The notes below the pieces were generated by a model. That model searched no databases. It had not been told where the DNA came from and saw only the letters and a list, made by a program, of their open reading frames with translations. 58,122 nucleotides of DNA from an uncultured bacterium (GTDB lineage: Bacteria > Cyanobacteriota > Vampirovibrionia > Gastranaerophilales > Gastranaerophilaceae): NCBI GenBank assembly GCA_902464375.1, contig CABQIM010000003.1, forward strand, positions 1 to 58,122. Direction: 5' to 3'. Below, in pieces: positions 1 through 9,365 of the stretch; within the stretch, counting starts at the first letter, position 1, and each line of letters opens with the position of its first letter. The position numbers were made by a program, and so were the translations under genes.

Positions 1-34
1 GATTTAAAATCCGCCCACTTTAACATCACTAAAA

Positions 35-757
35 TTATTTTATTTTAAAAGATACATTTGCTACTGCAGTAACTTTTTTATCAATAGAAGATGAATCATT
101 TACACCCATATCAGAAACATCTGTTGAATCAACCGGTGTTATTTGATATACCCCCATTCTTACTGAAGAAATTTTTCCTACACTATTGTGTGTCGCTTTT
201 AGCATTGAAGCTGCTCTTGCTTTTGCATCATTAGAAGCTTTTTCCAACAAGCTAACTTTTAGTTCCGGTAATTTGGAATAAGCATATGATGGAGAATATA
301 CATTGATATCAACACCCTGATTAATCAAACCGGTAATATCATTTGAAATTTCTTTAATCAATTCTACGTTATCAGAGCTAATAGTAATTGGCTGCGTTAA
401 ATTATAAGCTTCTGCAACATCTGTGTAAGCTCCGGTTTTAGGGTCACGTTTGTATGAATAATAACCGTTAACAGTCTTCTTTTCTATGTTTTTTATATTC
501 TTATCCTGTAAATACTTTTCAACGGTCTTAATTTGATTTTGAACATCACTATAAGCCATCTGCTTTGTAGCACGTTTAACTACAATATCAAACGATAATG
601 TACCGGAATCTGATTTCACAATTTCATACGCAGAACCCGTAACTGAAATCACATTGTTAGAAATTGTTGAAGAGACCATTTTTGTTGACACAACAAGTGC
701 CAAACCTATAAGTACTCCGAGCGAAATAACTTGTAATTTTTCAATTCTTTCTAGCAT
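35..757 (-). CDS. SIMPL (DUF541) domain protein, membrane-anchored
   Basis: A 240-residue protein with an uncleaved-looking hydrophobic N-terminus (about residues 11-28) followed by a SIMPL/DUF541 fold. Family features seen are the start ISVTGSAYEIVKSDSGTLSF, a central section on pairs of derivatives, and the late KASNDAKARAASMLKA helix. SIMPL proteins sit in the periplasm or outer envelope; their biochemical role is poorly defined. The start is well supported by a strong AAGGAGGG-type ribosome site just upstream. It faces the same way as the next three genes but is separated from them by about 55 nt. Confidence 0.85.
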   Translation of the reverse strand: MLERIEKLQVISLGVLIGLALVVSTKMVSSTISNNVISVTGSAYEIVKSDSGTLSFDIVVKRATKQMAYSDVQNQIKTVEKYLQDKNIKNIEKKTVNGYYSYKRDPKTGAYTDVAEAYNLTQPITISSDNVELIKEISNDITGLINQGVDINVYSPSYAYSKLPELKVSLLEKASNDAKARAASMLKATHNSVGKISSVRMGVYQITPVDSTDVSDMGVNDSSSIDKKVTAVANVSFKIK

Positions 758-812
758 AAATGCCCTCCTTTATAGATTTATTATTATAGACAATCTTCTT
801 CTTACTTAACTA

Positions 813-1358
813 TTATTTTATCTTCTTAATTTCATTCAATTCTGACAAATATTCCGCATTATTAACAGCATCTGCAATTCTTTTATATACTATATCAAGA
901 AAAGCCCCCATATCAATTTGCTTGTGCTCTAATTTATTGTTCCGTCTTTGGATTCTCCAGTTTCTTAACCATCTATCCAAGAAATTTGGGTCTTGCTTTT
1001 CTGTTAAAGTCTTTCTAGGCTCCATCTCAGGCACCCTCAACAACTCGTCAAAAGATTTAGTAAATCCGAATTGTTCAACTCCTGATGCGTTTTCTACAAC
1101 AATTTTCCCAGAATTAGGGAATAAAGCTTTATCAGGCTTCAAAACCACGTTATATAATTCATTTTTCTCTGCTGCTTTTCTAAGCTTCATTAGTTTTTGA
1201 TAAAAAAATCTCAAATTTCCACTATAATTCGGATAACTTTTATCTGGAAAATATTTTGATTGTTTTAAAAGAGCAAAGCTTCCTTGCTTTATTATCAGTT
1301 TTTGAAAGCTTGGATTTTGTTGTTGAGATTGGTTTGGGTTAATTGGTTGGATTTTCAT
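813..1358 (-). CDS. Hypothetical protein with N-terminal PSF motif
   Basis: A 181-residue basic protein I do not recognise. It has no signal peptide or membrane segment. The first 20 residues are a Gln/Asn/Pro-rich tail ending in NPSFQKL, after which the body is alpha-helical and rich in Lys/Arg. The tail resembles N-terminal motifs in two other unknown proteins here (starting near 11297 and 14883). It begins 15 nt after the ricT stop with no clear ribosome site, so translation is probably coupled to ricT. Confidence 0.65.
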   Translation of the reverse strand: MKIQPINPNQSQQQNPSFQKLIIKQGSFALLKQSKYFPDKSYPNYSGNLRFFYQKLMKLRKAAEKNELYNVVLKPDKALFPNSGKIVVENASGVEQFGFTKSFDELLRVPEMEPRKTLTEKQDPNFLDRWLRNWRIQRRNNKLEHKQIDMGAFLDIVYKRIADAVNNAEYLSELNEIKKIK

Positions 1359-1373
1359 AATTCACACGACTTT

Positions 1374-2306
1374 CTACACATTTCCGGTCGAGCTGTTCCT
1401 GTCATCTTCTAGTTGTCTAAGCTGTTTAGCATCAACTTTTTCATCTTGGGAGTAGTTATTGATTCTTGGGACTTCAATATCGACATTAACGTCTGCATCG
1501 ACCATTTCTATATCAGATTTATTGTACTCTTTTATTTTACCATCCTCAAATTTAACTGCAACAGAATTGTTAAGAAATTGTATAAAACAAACTTTTCCCA
1601 ATCCTGTAGGAGTCATTACAGTAGAACCAACCGGAGGCATACCCTTAGCTGCTTCGATATAATTTGAATACTCATAAGTCAGGCAGCACAACAATCTCCC
1701 GCAAGTTCCGGAAATTTTGGATGGTGCAATCGGCATACCTTGATCCTTTGCCAATTTAACATTAATAGATTCAAATTTTCTTAAAAATGTTGAACAGCAA
1801 AACGGCTTGCCACAGATTCCGGTTCCATCCATGATTGATGATTCATCTCTCACACCAATATGTCTTAAATCTATTCTCATTCTTTTAAAAACTTGAGTTA
1901 AGTCCTTCAAAAGTTCTCTGAAATCAACTCTTTCAGGAGCAGTATAATAAAAAGATATTTTTCTTTTATCAAATGTAATTCTGCACTGAACCAAATTCAT
2001 GTTCAGATGATGTTTTTTTACCAAATCTTTACACTTAAAAAAAGATGTAACTTCTTCTTTCTTTAATTCATCCAACACCATCATATCTTCTTGTGTTAAA
2101 ACTTGTATAAATTCAAATGGAGCAGGAGTTTTCTTTGAATTTTCAAAATGTTTTGCAACTTCCTGATTGACAAGGAATGCCTTAAGAACTTCTTCGCCCT
2201 TCTCAGTTCTTACCAAAATAAGAGCGCCATCATCCAAATTAACATTATCCGGACAATTAAGAGGAACAAATGTATTTTTTAAATACTTAACAGCATATCT
2301 AATCAT
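1374..2306 (-). CDS. ricT: RicT/YaaT-like PSP1-domain protein
   Basis: A 310-residue PSP1 C-terminal domain protein. The diagnostic cysteine cluster is complete: C165, C170-C171, C202 and C207-C208 (GICGKPFCC and TCGRLLCC). In Bacillus, RicT/YaaT forms an Fe-S-containing complex with RicA and RicF that affects RNase Y-dependent RNA processing and development. No ricA or ricF homologue is visible in this window, so the local role is unknown. The start codon lies inside the end of gpsA (8 nt overlap) and uses an AAGGAAG site within gpsA, so the two genes are co-transcribed and translationally coupled. Confidence 0.88.
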   Translation of the reverse strand: MIRYAVKYLKNTFVPLNCPDNVNLDDGALILVRTEKGEEVLKAFLVNQEVAKHFENSKKTPAPFEFIQVLTQEDMMVLDELKKEEVTSFFKCKDLVKKHHLNMNLVQCRITFDKRKISFYYTAPERVDFRELLKDLTQVFKRMRIDLRHIGVRDESSIMDGTGICGKPFCCSTFLRKFESINVKLAKDQGMPIAPSKISGTCGRLLCCLTYEYSNYIEAAKGMPPVGSTVMTPTGLGKVCFIQFLNNSVAVKFEDGKIKEYNKSDIEMVDADVNVDIEVPRINNYSQDEKVDAKQLRQLEDDRNSSTGNV

Positions 2307-3300
2307 AACATTCTTCCTTCTTAAGTTTTCTGTTCATTAATTTAGAAAGAACTTGTTGCGGAGTTATGTCAGTATAAACAGCTTCGTAAATAGCGCTTGA
2401 AACAGGAACTTCCAATCCCATTTTTTCTGCTAAATCGCACACTGCTTTAGAAGTTTTAACCCCCTCTGCAACAGAGCCCAATTCGTTTAAGATATCATTG
2501 ATTTTTTTGCCTTTGCCTAACATTGCACCAACGGTATAATTTCTGGACATTGGGCTGGAACAAGTCGCAATCAAATCGCCCATGCCGGATAGACCGTACA
2601 AAGTTGATGGATTTGCGCCCAGTTTTACGGAAAGTCTTACGATTTCAGCCATACCTCTTGTAAGAAGTGTGCCCATACAATTGTCACCCAATTCCATGGT
2701 GTGCGCAAAACCGGATGCAATCGCGATAACGTTTTTAAGGCTGCCGCCAAGTTCTACACCAATTACATCAGAATTTGTATACAATCTGAAACGGTTTGGA
2801 ACATTACAAGCCTTTTGTACAAACTCAGCAACTTCCATATCTTCACACGCAACTGATGCAGCAGTTGGTTTACCTTGCAAGACTTCTTTTGCCAAAGTCG
2901 GGCCGGAAAGAATTACAACTTTTTGTTCAGGTAATACGTCTTTAATAACTTCTGACATTCTCATCAAAGTATTTAATTCCAGACCTTTAGAAGCATTTAC
3001 AAGCGGTTGTTCTGGTTTTATACCGGCTGCTTTTAATTGTTCGCAAACACTTCTAACACCGCTGGTTGCAACCACTGACAGAATAATATCTGCACCATCT
3101 ATAGCTTTTTTCAAATCAGAAGTAATTTCAACTTTTTTATCCAACTGTACTTCCAATGGTTTTGAACAATGTTTATTATTTACCAGTTCATCGTTCAAAT
3201 CACATTCTCTACCCCAAACAACAATTTCTTCAAAATTGTCATTCATCAACCAAGCCAAAGTCAATCCCCAACAGCCCGGACCAAGTACAGTTAATTTCAT
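2299..3300 (-). CDS. gpsA: Glycerol-3-phosphate dehydrogenase [NAD(P)+]
   Basis: A 333-residue GpsA, close to the usual length. It reduces dihydroxyacetone phosphate to sn-glycerol-3-phosphate for phospholipid synthesis in the cytoplasm. The N-terminal Rossmann loop reads GPGCWGLTLA, a slight variant of the usual GAGSWGTALA. The substrate region GVELGGSLKNVIAIASGF with the catalytic lysine is present, as is GLSGMGDLIATCSSPMSRN. The start is preceded by AAGGGGA. It is first in a gpsA-ricT operon. Confidence 0.95.
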   Translation of the reverse strand: MKLTVLGPGCWGLTLAWLMNDNFEEIVVWGRECDLNDELVNNKHCSKPLEVQLDKKVEITSDLKKAIDGADIILSVVATSGVRSVCEQLKAAGIKPEQPLVNASKGLELNTLMRMSEVIKDVLPEQKVVILSGPTLAKEVLQGKPTAASVACEDMEVAEFVQKACNVPNRFRLYTNSDVIGVELGGSLKNVIAIASGFAHTMELGDNCMGTLLTRGMAEIVRLSVKLGANPSTLYGLSGMGDLIATCSSPMSRNYTVGAMLGKGKKINDILNELGSVAEGVKTSKAVCDLAEKMGLEVPVSSAIYEAVYTDITPQQVLSKLMNRKLKKEECYD

Positions 3301-3390
3301 AAGTTCCCCTTATCTTTGTATAATAACTCTCTATATTATACTATAAAATAAGGAAGCAGTGATTTTTTTCAAAAAAGTTTACAAAATATA

Positions 3391-3419
3391 GTTAAAGGTG
3401 CACAAAATGCACCTTTAAC
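3391..3419 (-). terminator. Palindromic terminator after the hook-gene operon
   Basis: A perfect 12-bp inverted repeat (GTTAAAGGTGCA, loop CAAAA, and complement) just beyond the stop of the flagellar operon. On the minus strand it is followed by an AT-rich stretch (TATATTTTGT), so it can act as a weak intrinsic terminator. The same GTTAA-GGTGCA palindrome recurs at 22288-22384, so it may be a captured repeat doing terminator duty. Confidence 0.55.
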
Positions 3420-3431
3420 TAAGACTAACTA

Positions 3432-4268
3432 CTATTGAGTTGCCATTTCCATTGCTGATTGTAGCAGGTCTTTGTTAGACTTAATCAGCGCATTAACAAG
3501 TTCCATTTGAACTTTTGCCTGCTGATAATCTGACATATTGGCTTTAAAGTCTGTATTTGCTTGTTCTAACAAGCCTGAACGGATTTCACCTCTTCCAACT
3601 ACCGGTTTACCAGATTCTGGAGTTTCTACAAACAAACCATCTTTAACTTCATACAAGCCATTTGGATTATGGAAGTTTGCAGTTGCTATTTTATACAAAG
3701 GTACGGAGCGATTTCCACCATCTGCTTTTCCATAAAGTGTACCATCGTTTTTAATTTCGTACTCGTCATATTTTCCAAGGAATTTACCATTATTTGGATC
3801 TATCCACAATTTAATATTGGTTGTAGGAACACTCAATGCGCCACCCTTAAGTGCCGTTTCTTCATATAAATCCGCACTAAGAGATTTAGTACCAGACATG
3901 ATTTCGCCTTTATCATTAAGGATATAACCTTGTACCGTTGCACCATTTTTAGCACGGTAAACGCCTTCCGAATCAAATGTAAATTCACCAAGTCTTGTAT
4001 ACTGAACATTTCCGTCAGGACTGCGAAGCATAAAATAACCGCTACCTTCAAAGAACAAGTTTTCATTTGAAGTTCCCGGAGTTGATTTACCTTGACCAAG
4101 ATTCTTAACGTTGTTATCTATAACAGCACCACCAAGGAAAGTCTTGAATGTAACCTTGTTTTCTCTAAACCCTGGGGTGTAAACATTTGTCAGGTTATCA
4201 GCCAGAACATCCATCCATTGGACGGTTGCTTTCTGGGTGTTAATCGCTGTGGTATACAAATCATTCAT
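3432..4268 (-). CDS. Flagellar hook/basal-body protein (FlgE/FlgG family)
   Basis: A 278-residue member of the flagellar hook/rod family. The N-terminal signature is ADNLTNVYTPGFRENK, matching the family NNLANxxTxGFK box. A central GSGYFMLRSPDGNVQYTRLGEF segment follows, and the C-terminus is a helix ending QMELVNALIKSNKDLLQSAM. It overlaps the preceding FliK-like gene by 8 nt. The fliJ-fliK-hook order suggests it is the hook protein FlgE, but it is short for FlgE and could be a rod protein. Confidence 0.85.
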   Translation of the reverse strand: MNDLYTTAINTQKATVQWMDVLADNLTNVYTPGFRENKVTFKTFLGGAVIDNNVKNLGQGKSTPGTSNENLFFEGSGYFMLRSPDGNVQYTRLGEFTFDSEGVYRAKNGATVQGYILNDKGEIMSGTKSLSADLYEETALKGGALSVPTTNIKLWIDPNNGKFLGKYDEYEIKNDGTLYGKADGGNRSVPLYKIATANFHNPNGLYEVKDGLFVETPESGKPVVGRGEIRSGLLEQANTDFKANMSDYQQAKVQMELVNALIKSNKDLLQSAMEMATQ

Positions 4269-5313
4269 CTTTGCGTCCCTTCTTTTGGTTTTCGTCTTTT
4301 TCGTTTTGTCTTTGTTGTCTGTGGTTCAGTTCTTCGTAATCTATATTATTATCTTCGAACCTTTGTTTTAAAAGTGGAAGGTTTTCTTTCAGATACGCTT
4401 CCGCTATTTGAGAACTTGGAAGAAAATCTGCAGAGATTTTTCCATCCTTACCTACTTTTATAATGACAGAAATATCATTGTCAAAATTTATTCTAATAGG
4501 CTTATTGTCATTCATTGATTTAACAAGCATGTCTGCCAATGTTTTGGACACTTGAGAAGCTTCTGCAGTTTTTTTTGTGCTAATACTGTTTTGTCCGTTT
4601 TCCACCAATTTTGCAAAGAAATCGACATCGTTCTTGCTCATTGCAATATCATCAAAACTTGCAACAGTTTCTATTGTTACATTTGATTTCGTATCAACTT
4701 TTTTGATGCCTGAAGAATTTGTAACCGTTTTAACTTTTACTTCATTTTGAGCATCATCACCAGCTTGATTTTCATTCAACTCTGCAACTCTTACACTTTC
4801 ATCTGCCAAATCTTGTGCTAATGCAGCAGCTTTCTTTTCGGCATTCTGTTGTTTTTGTTGATTTTCATTGTTAAAGTTCATACCGGAATTCATCTGGAAT
4901 GCTAAAGCCGCATTCGGGTCTTGAGAATCTAATCCCAACGAGAAGTTCGGATTGTTGTTTATATCGGCAAATTCTTCACCATTCTGAAATTCATCCGCAT
5001 TTTTTTCATCTGTTTGATTGAGCTTATCATTAATTTCTGCAACAGCACCTTCCAGACCATCAATCACTTCGTCCATATTATCAGAAGAAGTTTCTTTTCC
5101 TTCTTCTTTTGTTCCCTCAACTTTGTCAGCAGCTTTTTTATCGATTTCAGAAGTTTTTTTAGAGTCTTTTGTTTCTTCACTTTTTTGCGAAGACATGCTG
5201 GAAAGTTCATCAGCAAATCCCGTAGATGAAGAATTTCTGGTCTGTGTTGATGATGACGTTGTTCTTGTTGTTGTACTTACTTTTGAACTTGTATCTATGT
5301 TCATGTTATTCAT
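4261..5313 (-). CDS. fliK: Flagellar hook-length control protein, FliK-like
   Basis: A 350-residue protein with a long Ser/Thr, Lys/Glu and Asn/Gln-rich N-terminal region of low complexity and a compact C-terminal part (about residues 270-330). The C-terminal part (ISVIIKVGKDGKISADFLPS followed by a helix with LKENLPLLKQRFEDNNIDY) matches the pattern of the FliK export-switch domain. Size, composition and position between fliJ and a hook gene support FliK, whose role is to measure hook length and switch export specificity. Start and end overlap its neighbours by 8 nt each. Confidence 0.75.
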   Translation of the reverse strand: MNNMNIDTSSKVSTTTRTTSSSTQTRNSSSTGFADELSSMSSQKSEETKDSKKTSEIDKKAADKVEGTKEEGKETSSDNMDEVIDGLEGAVAEINDKLNQTDEKNADEFQNGEEFADINNNPNFSLGLDSQDPNAALAFQMNSGMNFNNENQQKQQNAEKKAAALAQDLADESVRVAELNENQAGDDAQNEVKVKTVTNSSGIKKVDTKSNVTIETVASFDDIAMSKNDVDFFAKLVENGQNSISTKKTAEASQVSKTLADMLVKSMNDNKPIRINFDNDISVIIKVGKDGKISADFLPSSQIAEAYLKENLPLLKQRFEDNNIDYEELNHRQQRQNEKDENQKKGRKDE

Positions 5314-5791
5314 TCTCCAAATTGTTTAATTGTTGTTCCAACATTTCCTGCTCTTCGGCTTCTTCTCTTGAACGAATAAAAAACCTTTGTACACCGATTT
5401 CAGAAAACTGTTTAAGTTCTATAGCTTTTTGTTCTTCTTGATAAGCCTCTTTTTGCTTCTCTTTGTGTTTTTCAACAACCTTTACTGCTTGTTCCAGCTT
5501 TACCAGTTTTTGTTTTTCTTGATCCAAAATCTCCTGAACTCGCTTTCGTTCTTGCTCTAAGGCATCTGCCTTATCCCAAAGGTGATGAAGATAGTTGTCA
5601 TAGTATTCCATCATTCTGAAATCTGCAGTTCTTTTATTCTGGATTGTTTGTCGGATTTCCGCTTCATTTTTGCGAATATTTTCCTCTGCGATATAGACCT
5701 GCTGCTGTGCTTTTTGCACATTCAGCAACTGTTCTTCTTTTTTTCGGATTCTAAAATCCAGTACTTTTTGTAGTCTATATACAAAGGGCAT
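5306..5791 (-). CDS. fliJ: Flagellar export protein FliJ
   Basis: A 161-residue, almost entirely coiled-coil protein starting MPFVYRLQKVLDFRIRKKEE, the typical FliJ opening (xFxLQxVLxxRxxxE). FliJ is the soluble stalk-like component of the flagellar type III export ATPase complex, associating with FliI and FlhA. It is first in a three-gene overlapping operon (fliJ-fliK-hook). fliI and fliH are not in this window. Confidence 0.88.
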   Translation of the reverse strand: MPFVYRLQKVLDFRIRKKEEQLLNVQKAQQQVYIAEENIRKNEAEIRQTIQNKRTADFRMMEYYDNYLHHLWDKADALEQERKRVQEILDQEKQKLVKLEQAVKVVEKHKEKQKEAYQEEQKAIELKQFSEIGVQRFFIRSREEAEEQEMLEQQLNNLENE

Positions 5792-5950
5792 AATATATTC
5801 TCACACAAGTATTATGTCAAAGTTTTTGAGTTTGGAACACATCCATTTAGATGATTAATTGTTTTTCCCCAAAAGTCAAAAGCAAAATTCTTATTTCTAT
5901 TCAATTTCGTACTAACAATGTAACTTTTTGTAACATTTTTTCAAAAACCT

Positions 5951-5977
5951 TAAAGTTTTCTAAAAAAATGCCGTTAT
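5951..5977 (+). promoter_or_regulatory. Sigma-28 (FliA)-type promoter
   Basis: TAAAGTTT at 5951-5958, exactly 11 nt, then GCCGTTAT at 5970-5977. The known FliA consensus is TAAAGTTT-N11-GCCGATAA, so the -35 box is perfect and the -10 box matches 6 of 8. It lies about 70 nt upstream of the ATG of the large coiled-coil gene. An overlapping TATAAT-like box (TATATAATATAT) could also serve the housekeeping sigma factor. Confidence 0.75.
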
Positions 5978-6047
5978 ATAATATATCCGTTTTTAACACG
6001 AAGATTACATTTTTTTATAAAACTTGCAACACGAAAGGAGACAATGG

Positions 6048-8867
6048 ATGCAGATTAATGGAAACAACTACGGAAATTACAATTTTTTAGTTAACTACTG
6101 GAACAATGAAATCAAAGCAGCAAAAGATGACGCTACTGATGGCGAATTAGACCTAACAGAAGCAGAAACAGCGTTGTTAGATGCTACACAAGATTTATCT
6201 ACTAAAACAGCTAAAGTTTCTGAAGCAAAATCAACTGCACAAATGAGTGCACAAGAGGCTTTAACCGCTGAAGCTGAGGCACAGCAAGCACAGGCAAATG
6301 CTGAAGCTGCAAAAACTGCATTAACAGAAGCAGAAGCTAATAAAGCGACTGCAGAAGCAGAAGTTGCTGACGCAAATACAGCTGTTGAAACTGCATCCGG
6401 AGAAGTTGTTACCGCACAAGGCGAAGTCGACACTGCACAAGCTGATGTTAATGCCGCTAATGAAGCTGTTAATACTGCACAAGCTGATGTTGATACTGCT
6501 AATACAAGAGTAGAAACGGCTCAAGCTGATTATGACACTAAAAAAGCTGCCTTAGATAGTGCTCAGACTGATTTGACAGCAAAACAAACAGCTTATGATT
6601 CCGCAGCATCCGCTTATCAATCTGCATGTGATGCACTTTCTGCATTACAAAGCAAAACTCCTCCTGCAACACCAGCTGAATTGAGTTCCGCAAAAGCTGC
6701 AGTAGAAACTGCAAAGCAAAAAATGGAACAAGCGAAGGCTGAATTGGACGCTGCACAAGCAAAATACGACCAATGTAAAGCTGATTTTGAAGCAGCAGAA
6801 ACAGAATTAAATGATGCAAAAGCAGACTTGGAAGCTAAACAAGCTGTTCTTGCGGAAAAACAAGCTGACTTAGAAGCTAAACAAGCTGTTCTTGCAGAAA
6901 AACAAGCTGTATTAGAAGAAAAACAAAAAGCGTTAGATGAAGCTACAGCTAAACGTGACGAAGCACAAGCAAAATTAGACAAGCTTAACGAAGAAATCGA
7001 AAAGTTGCAAGGTGACATAGAAACAGCTGAACAAACAAAAGAAGATGCTATTCAAAAAGCTAATGATGCAGCAGAAAAGGCTGCGAAAGCAAAAGAAGAT
7101 GTTGAAGCTGCTGCAAAAGAAGTAGAAGATGCAAATGCAAAAATCCAAGAATTACAAGCTCAAATTCAAGATTCTCAATTTGCAGTAGATATGGCTAAAA
7201 AAGCACAAGAAGAAGCAGAAAAATCATTACAAGATGTTAAAGACGCTCAAGCTGCCGCAGAAAAAGCCCAAACAGCTGCAGACAATTGCAACAAGCTCAA
7301 AGGTGAAGACGATACAGTAAATGACGATACTCAAACACCGGAAGAAACAGAAAAAGATAAAGAAATTCAAGACCTAAAAGATCAAATTGCTAAATTGAAT
7401 GAACAAATTGCAGGCCTTGTTGGTCAAGGAAATGGTGATGATATAACCGGTGATGAAGATGATGATGAGCAAGCACAAGAAATTGCAGATCTTAAAGAAC
7501 AAATAGCAGCTCTTCAAGAACAACTTGCAAATAGCGGTAACATGGACATTACAGGCGATGGCAATACAGGTAACGGAACCGGCAATACAAATGGTGACGG
7601 CAACAATTCCAACAACACTTACACAACAAATAACACCTATACAGATTCTAACAACACCGATAATTCAACAAATGATTCAAACAATGTTAATGGTTCACAC
7701 AACACCGACAACTCTATTGATGGTTCATTCAATGGTAACACTATAAACAAAGATGACCATTCTACAACCGGAAAAAATGATGTTGCAGATGCTTTCAGAG
7801 ATAGATTGTACGAACAAGCAATGAAAAGACGTGATTTAATTTTGGATAAATTAAAAGCATTCTTTGAATGGGATGGTCAATCTGATTACCAAATTAGCGC
7901 TGAAAAATATGCTGAATTACAAGAAAAAATTGAAAACGGCGAAGAACTTACAAAAACTGAAAAATTACAAATGGCAGTTTTCAAATTGAACACTTCAATC
8001 AAAAGCATAGTATCAGAAGGTGTTGAAATGGCATCTGTTGACAAATCAACTCTACAACAAATGAGCAATGCTGACGGTCAATTAATGTTCAGAGATGCTG
8101 ACAATAAAACTGTTTTACAAACCCTTGACGAAGAAGGCAACGCAACTTATGCTTACGAAGATGGAACAGCATTTGAAGGCACAGATGAAGACTTAAGTGC
8201 CGTAATGGGTTACCCTGCCGTTGATGCAGAAAAAGGTGCTATGTATACAGACGCTGATGGCAACACTATATACAAAAACACTGACGAAGAAGGCAACGAT
8301 GTTTACACAAGAGAAGACGGAACTGCTTTCGATGGAGATGTTGACGGTTTGAAAGTTCAACTTAAGGAATATGTTGAAGAAGACGGAATTATTGCCGGAT
8401 TAGATGGCAAACTTGACGAATTAGAAGCATCTTTAATCGGAGATACAGAAGACGTTCCAGAAGGTGAAAACTCATTAACAGGCGGCATTCCTGATACTCC
8501 AGAAGCACAAGCTGAACAAGCCGGCTTAGAAACAACAGACAAGAAAGGCGCATATACAAAAGAAACTCCAATGGGTACATTCTTGTACGCTTGGGATCCA
8601 CAGGAAAATAAATTTAATGAATTCCCTGCTTGTGACCCGAATGACAAAGACAGCTTCGAAGATTGCGACTTTACAACAGACGGACGAGCAATCGACAGAA
8701 CAAATGAAGATGCTGTAAAAGCAGAAGCTATGATTACAATTCAAAATGAAGGCTACGAAGTCAATCCAAACGGAACTTATCCATTCTCTGTTGTCAAAGA
8801 TGGCGTTCATTATGAATATGACAAAGAAAAAGGCGAATTTGTTAAAGTTGATGTTTCAACAAAATAG
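6048..8867 (+). CDS. Large Ala-rich coiled-coil protein, probable flagellar-regulon member
   Basis: A 939-residue acidic protein with no signal peptide or membrane segment. Residues about 20-470 are an Ala/Glu/Lys/Gln-rich coiled coil containing near-exact tandem units (ADLEAKQAVLAEKQ). Residues about 490-575 are an Asn/Thr/Asp/Gly linker. The C-terminal part (about 580-939) is globular and includes two copies of a unit around DEEGNxxYxxEDGTAF. I do not recognise the family. The start at 6048 is chosen for its AAAGGAG site 6-7 nt upstream; an in-frame TTG lies 24 nt earlier. The sigma-28 promoter and adjacency to fliJ suggest late flagellar or motility-linked expression, for example a filament-associated or adhesive protein (inference). 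Confidence 0.8.
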   Translation: MQINGNNYGNYNFLVNYWNNEIKAAKDDATDGELDLTEAETALLDATQDLSTKTAKVSEAKSTAQMSAQEALTAEAEAQQAQANAEAAKTALTEAEANKATAEAEVADANTAVETASGEVVTAQGEVDTAQADVNAANEAVNTAQADVDTANTRVETAQADYDTKKAALDSAQTDLTAKQTAYDSAASAYQSACDALSALQSKTPPATPAELSSAKAAVETAKQKMEQAKAELDAAQAKYDQCKADFEAAETELNDAKADLEAKQAVLAEKQADLEAKQAVLAEKQAVLEEKQKALDEATAKRDEAQAKLDKLNEEIEKLQGDIETAEQTKEDAIQKANDAAEKAAKAKEDVEAAAKEVEDANAKIQELQAQIQDSQFAVDMAKKAQEEAEKSLQDVKDAQAAAEKAQTAADNCNKLKGEDDTVNDDTQTPEETEKDKEIQDLKDQIAKLNEQIAGLVGQGNGDDITGDEDDDEQAQEIADLKEQIAALQEQLANSGNMDITGDGNTGNGTGNTNGDGNNSNNTYTTNNTYTDSNNTDNSTNDSNNVNGSHNTDNSIDGSFNGNTINKDDHSTTGKNDVADAFRDRLYEQAMKRRDLILDKLKAFFEWDGQSDYQISAEKYAELQEKIENGEELTKTEKLQMAVFKLNTSIKSIVSEGVEMASVDKSTLQQMSNADGQLMFRDADNKTVLQTLDEEGNATYAYEDGTAFEGTDEDLSAVMGYPAVDAEKGAMYTDADGNTIYKNTDEEGNDVYTREDGTAFDGDVDGLKVQLKEYVEEDGIIAGLDGKLDELEASLIGDTEDVPEGENSLTGGIPDTPEAQAEQAGLETTDKKGAYTKETPMGTFLYAWDPQENKFNEFPACDPNDKDSFEDCDFTTDGRAIDRTNEDAVKAEAMITIQNEGYEVNPNGTYPFSVVKDGVHYEYDKEKGEFVKVDVSTK

Positions 8868-8879
8868 ATTAGCTAAAAA

Positions 8880-8907
8880 GGGTGGTTCTAAAGAACCACC
8901 CTTTTTT
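8880..8907. terminator. Bidirectional intrinsic terminator
   Basis: Nine-bp perfect stem GGGTGGTTC/GAACCACCC with loop TAAA, followed on the plus strand by TTTTTT and flanked on the other side by A residues. It ends the coiled-coil gene on the plus strand and the rhodanese gene, whose stop is at 8909, on the minus strand. Confidence 0.92.
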
Positions 8908-8908
8908 A

Positions 8909-9292
8909 TTATGTAGTAGCAAACCTAAAATCTTCTGCCCAAGTTTTGAAACCACCAGATAATTCCATAACTTCAAATCCGTTTTTTGCAAGAAGATATC
9001 CTGCTTTCGCACCAAGGTGACAATAATGATTGTAGCAATATACAATATGAAGTTCATCCTTATTTAACTCATTCATTTTGTCACCCAATTCTTCATAAGG
9101 AATTGATACTGCTTCCGGAATATGCGCAATTTCATAATCGGCACGCATTCTTACATCAATAAGTTTAACGTGTTTTTTTTCACAAACATTTTTTAATTCT
9201 ATAGGTCCTAGTGTAAATGCCAATTTTTTACCGAAATAGCATTCTGCATTTTCCGGATTGTTTCTGATATTCTGAATGTCTTCTTCTAACAT
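8909..9292 (-). CDS. Rhodanese-like domain protein
   Basis: A 127-residue single-domain rhodanese. The substrate-loop region LIDVRMRADYEIAHIPEAVSIPY and the active-site loop YCYNHYCHLGAKAG are clear; C86 is the expected persulfide-forming cysteine, with a second cysteine (C91) inside the loop. About 30 residues precede the domain. Such proteins transfer sulfane sulfur or serve as sulfur carriers; the partner is not evident here. A good AAGGAG site precedes the ATG. Confidence 0.88.
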   Translation of the reverse strand: MLEEDIQNIRNNPENAECYFGKKLAFTLGPIELKNVCEKKHVKLIDVRMRADYEIAHIPEAVSIPYEELGDKMNELNKDELHIVYCYNHYCHLGAKAGYLLAKNGFEVMELSGGFKTWAEDFRFATT

Positions 9293-9365
9293 AATGTTCT
9301 CCTTATTTTGTTTTATATATTCTGATATATCGGACTTGTAGATAAAATATTAATAAATAAGCTCA

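Noticed and set aside
2582..3346. A 254-codon plus-strand frame opposite gpsA
   Set aside because: Pure antisense shadow of a well-recognised gene, with no ribosome site.
6095..7018. Long minus-strand open frames opposite the coiled-coil gene
   Set aside because: They are mirror frames of a low-complexity Ala/Glu/Lys coding sequence and lack start signals.
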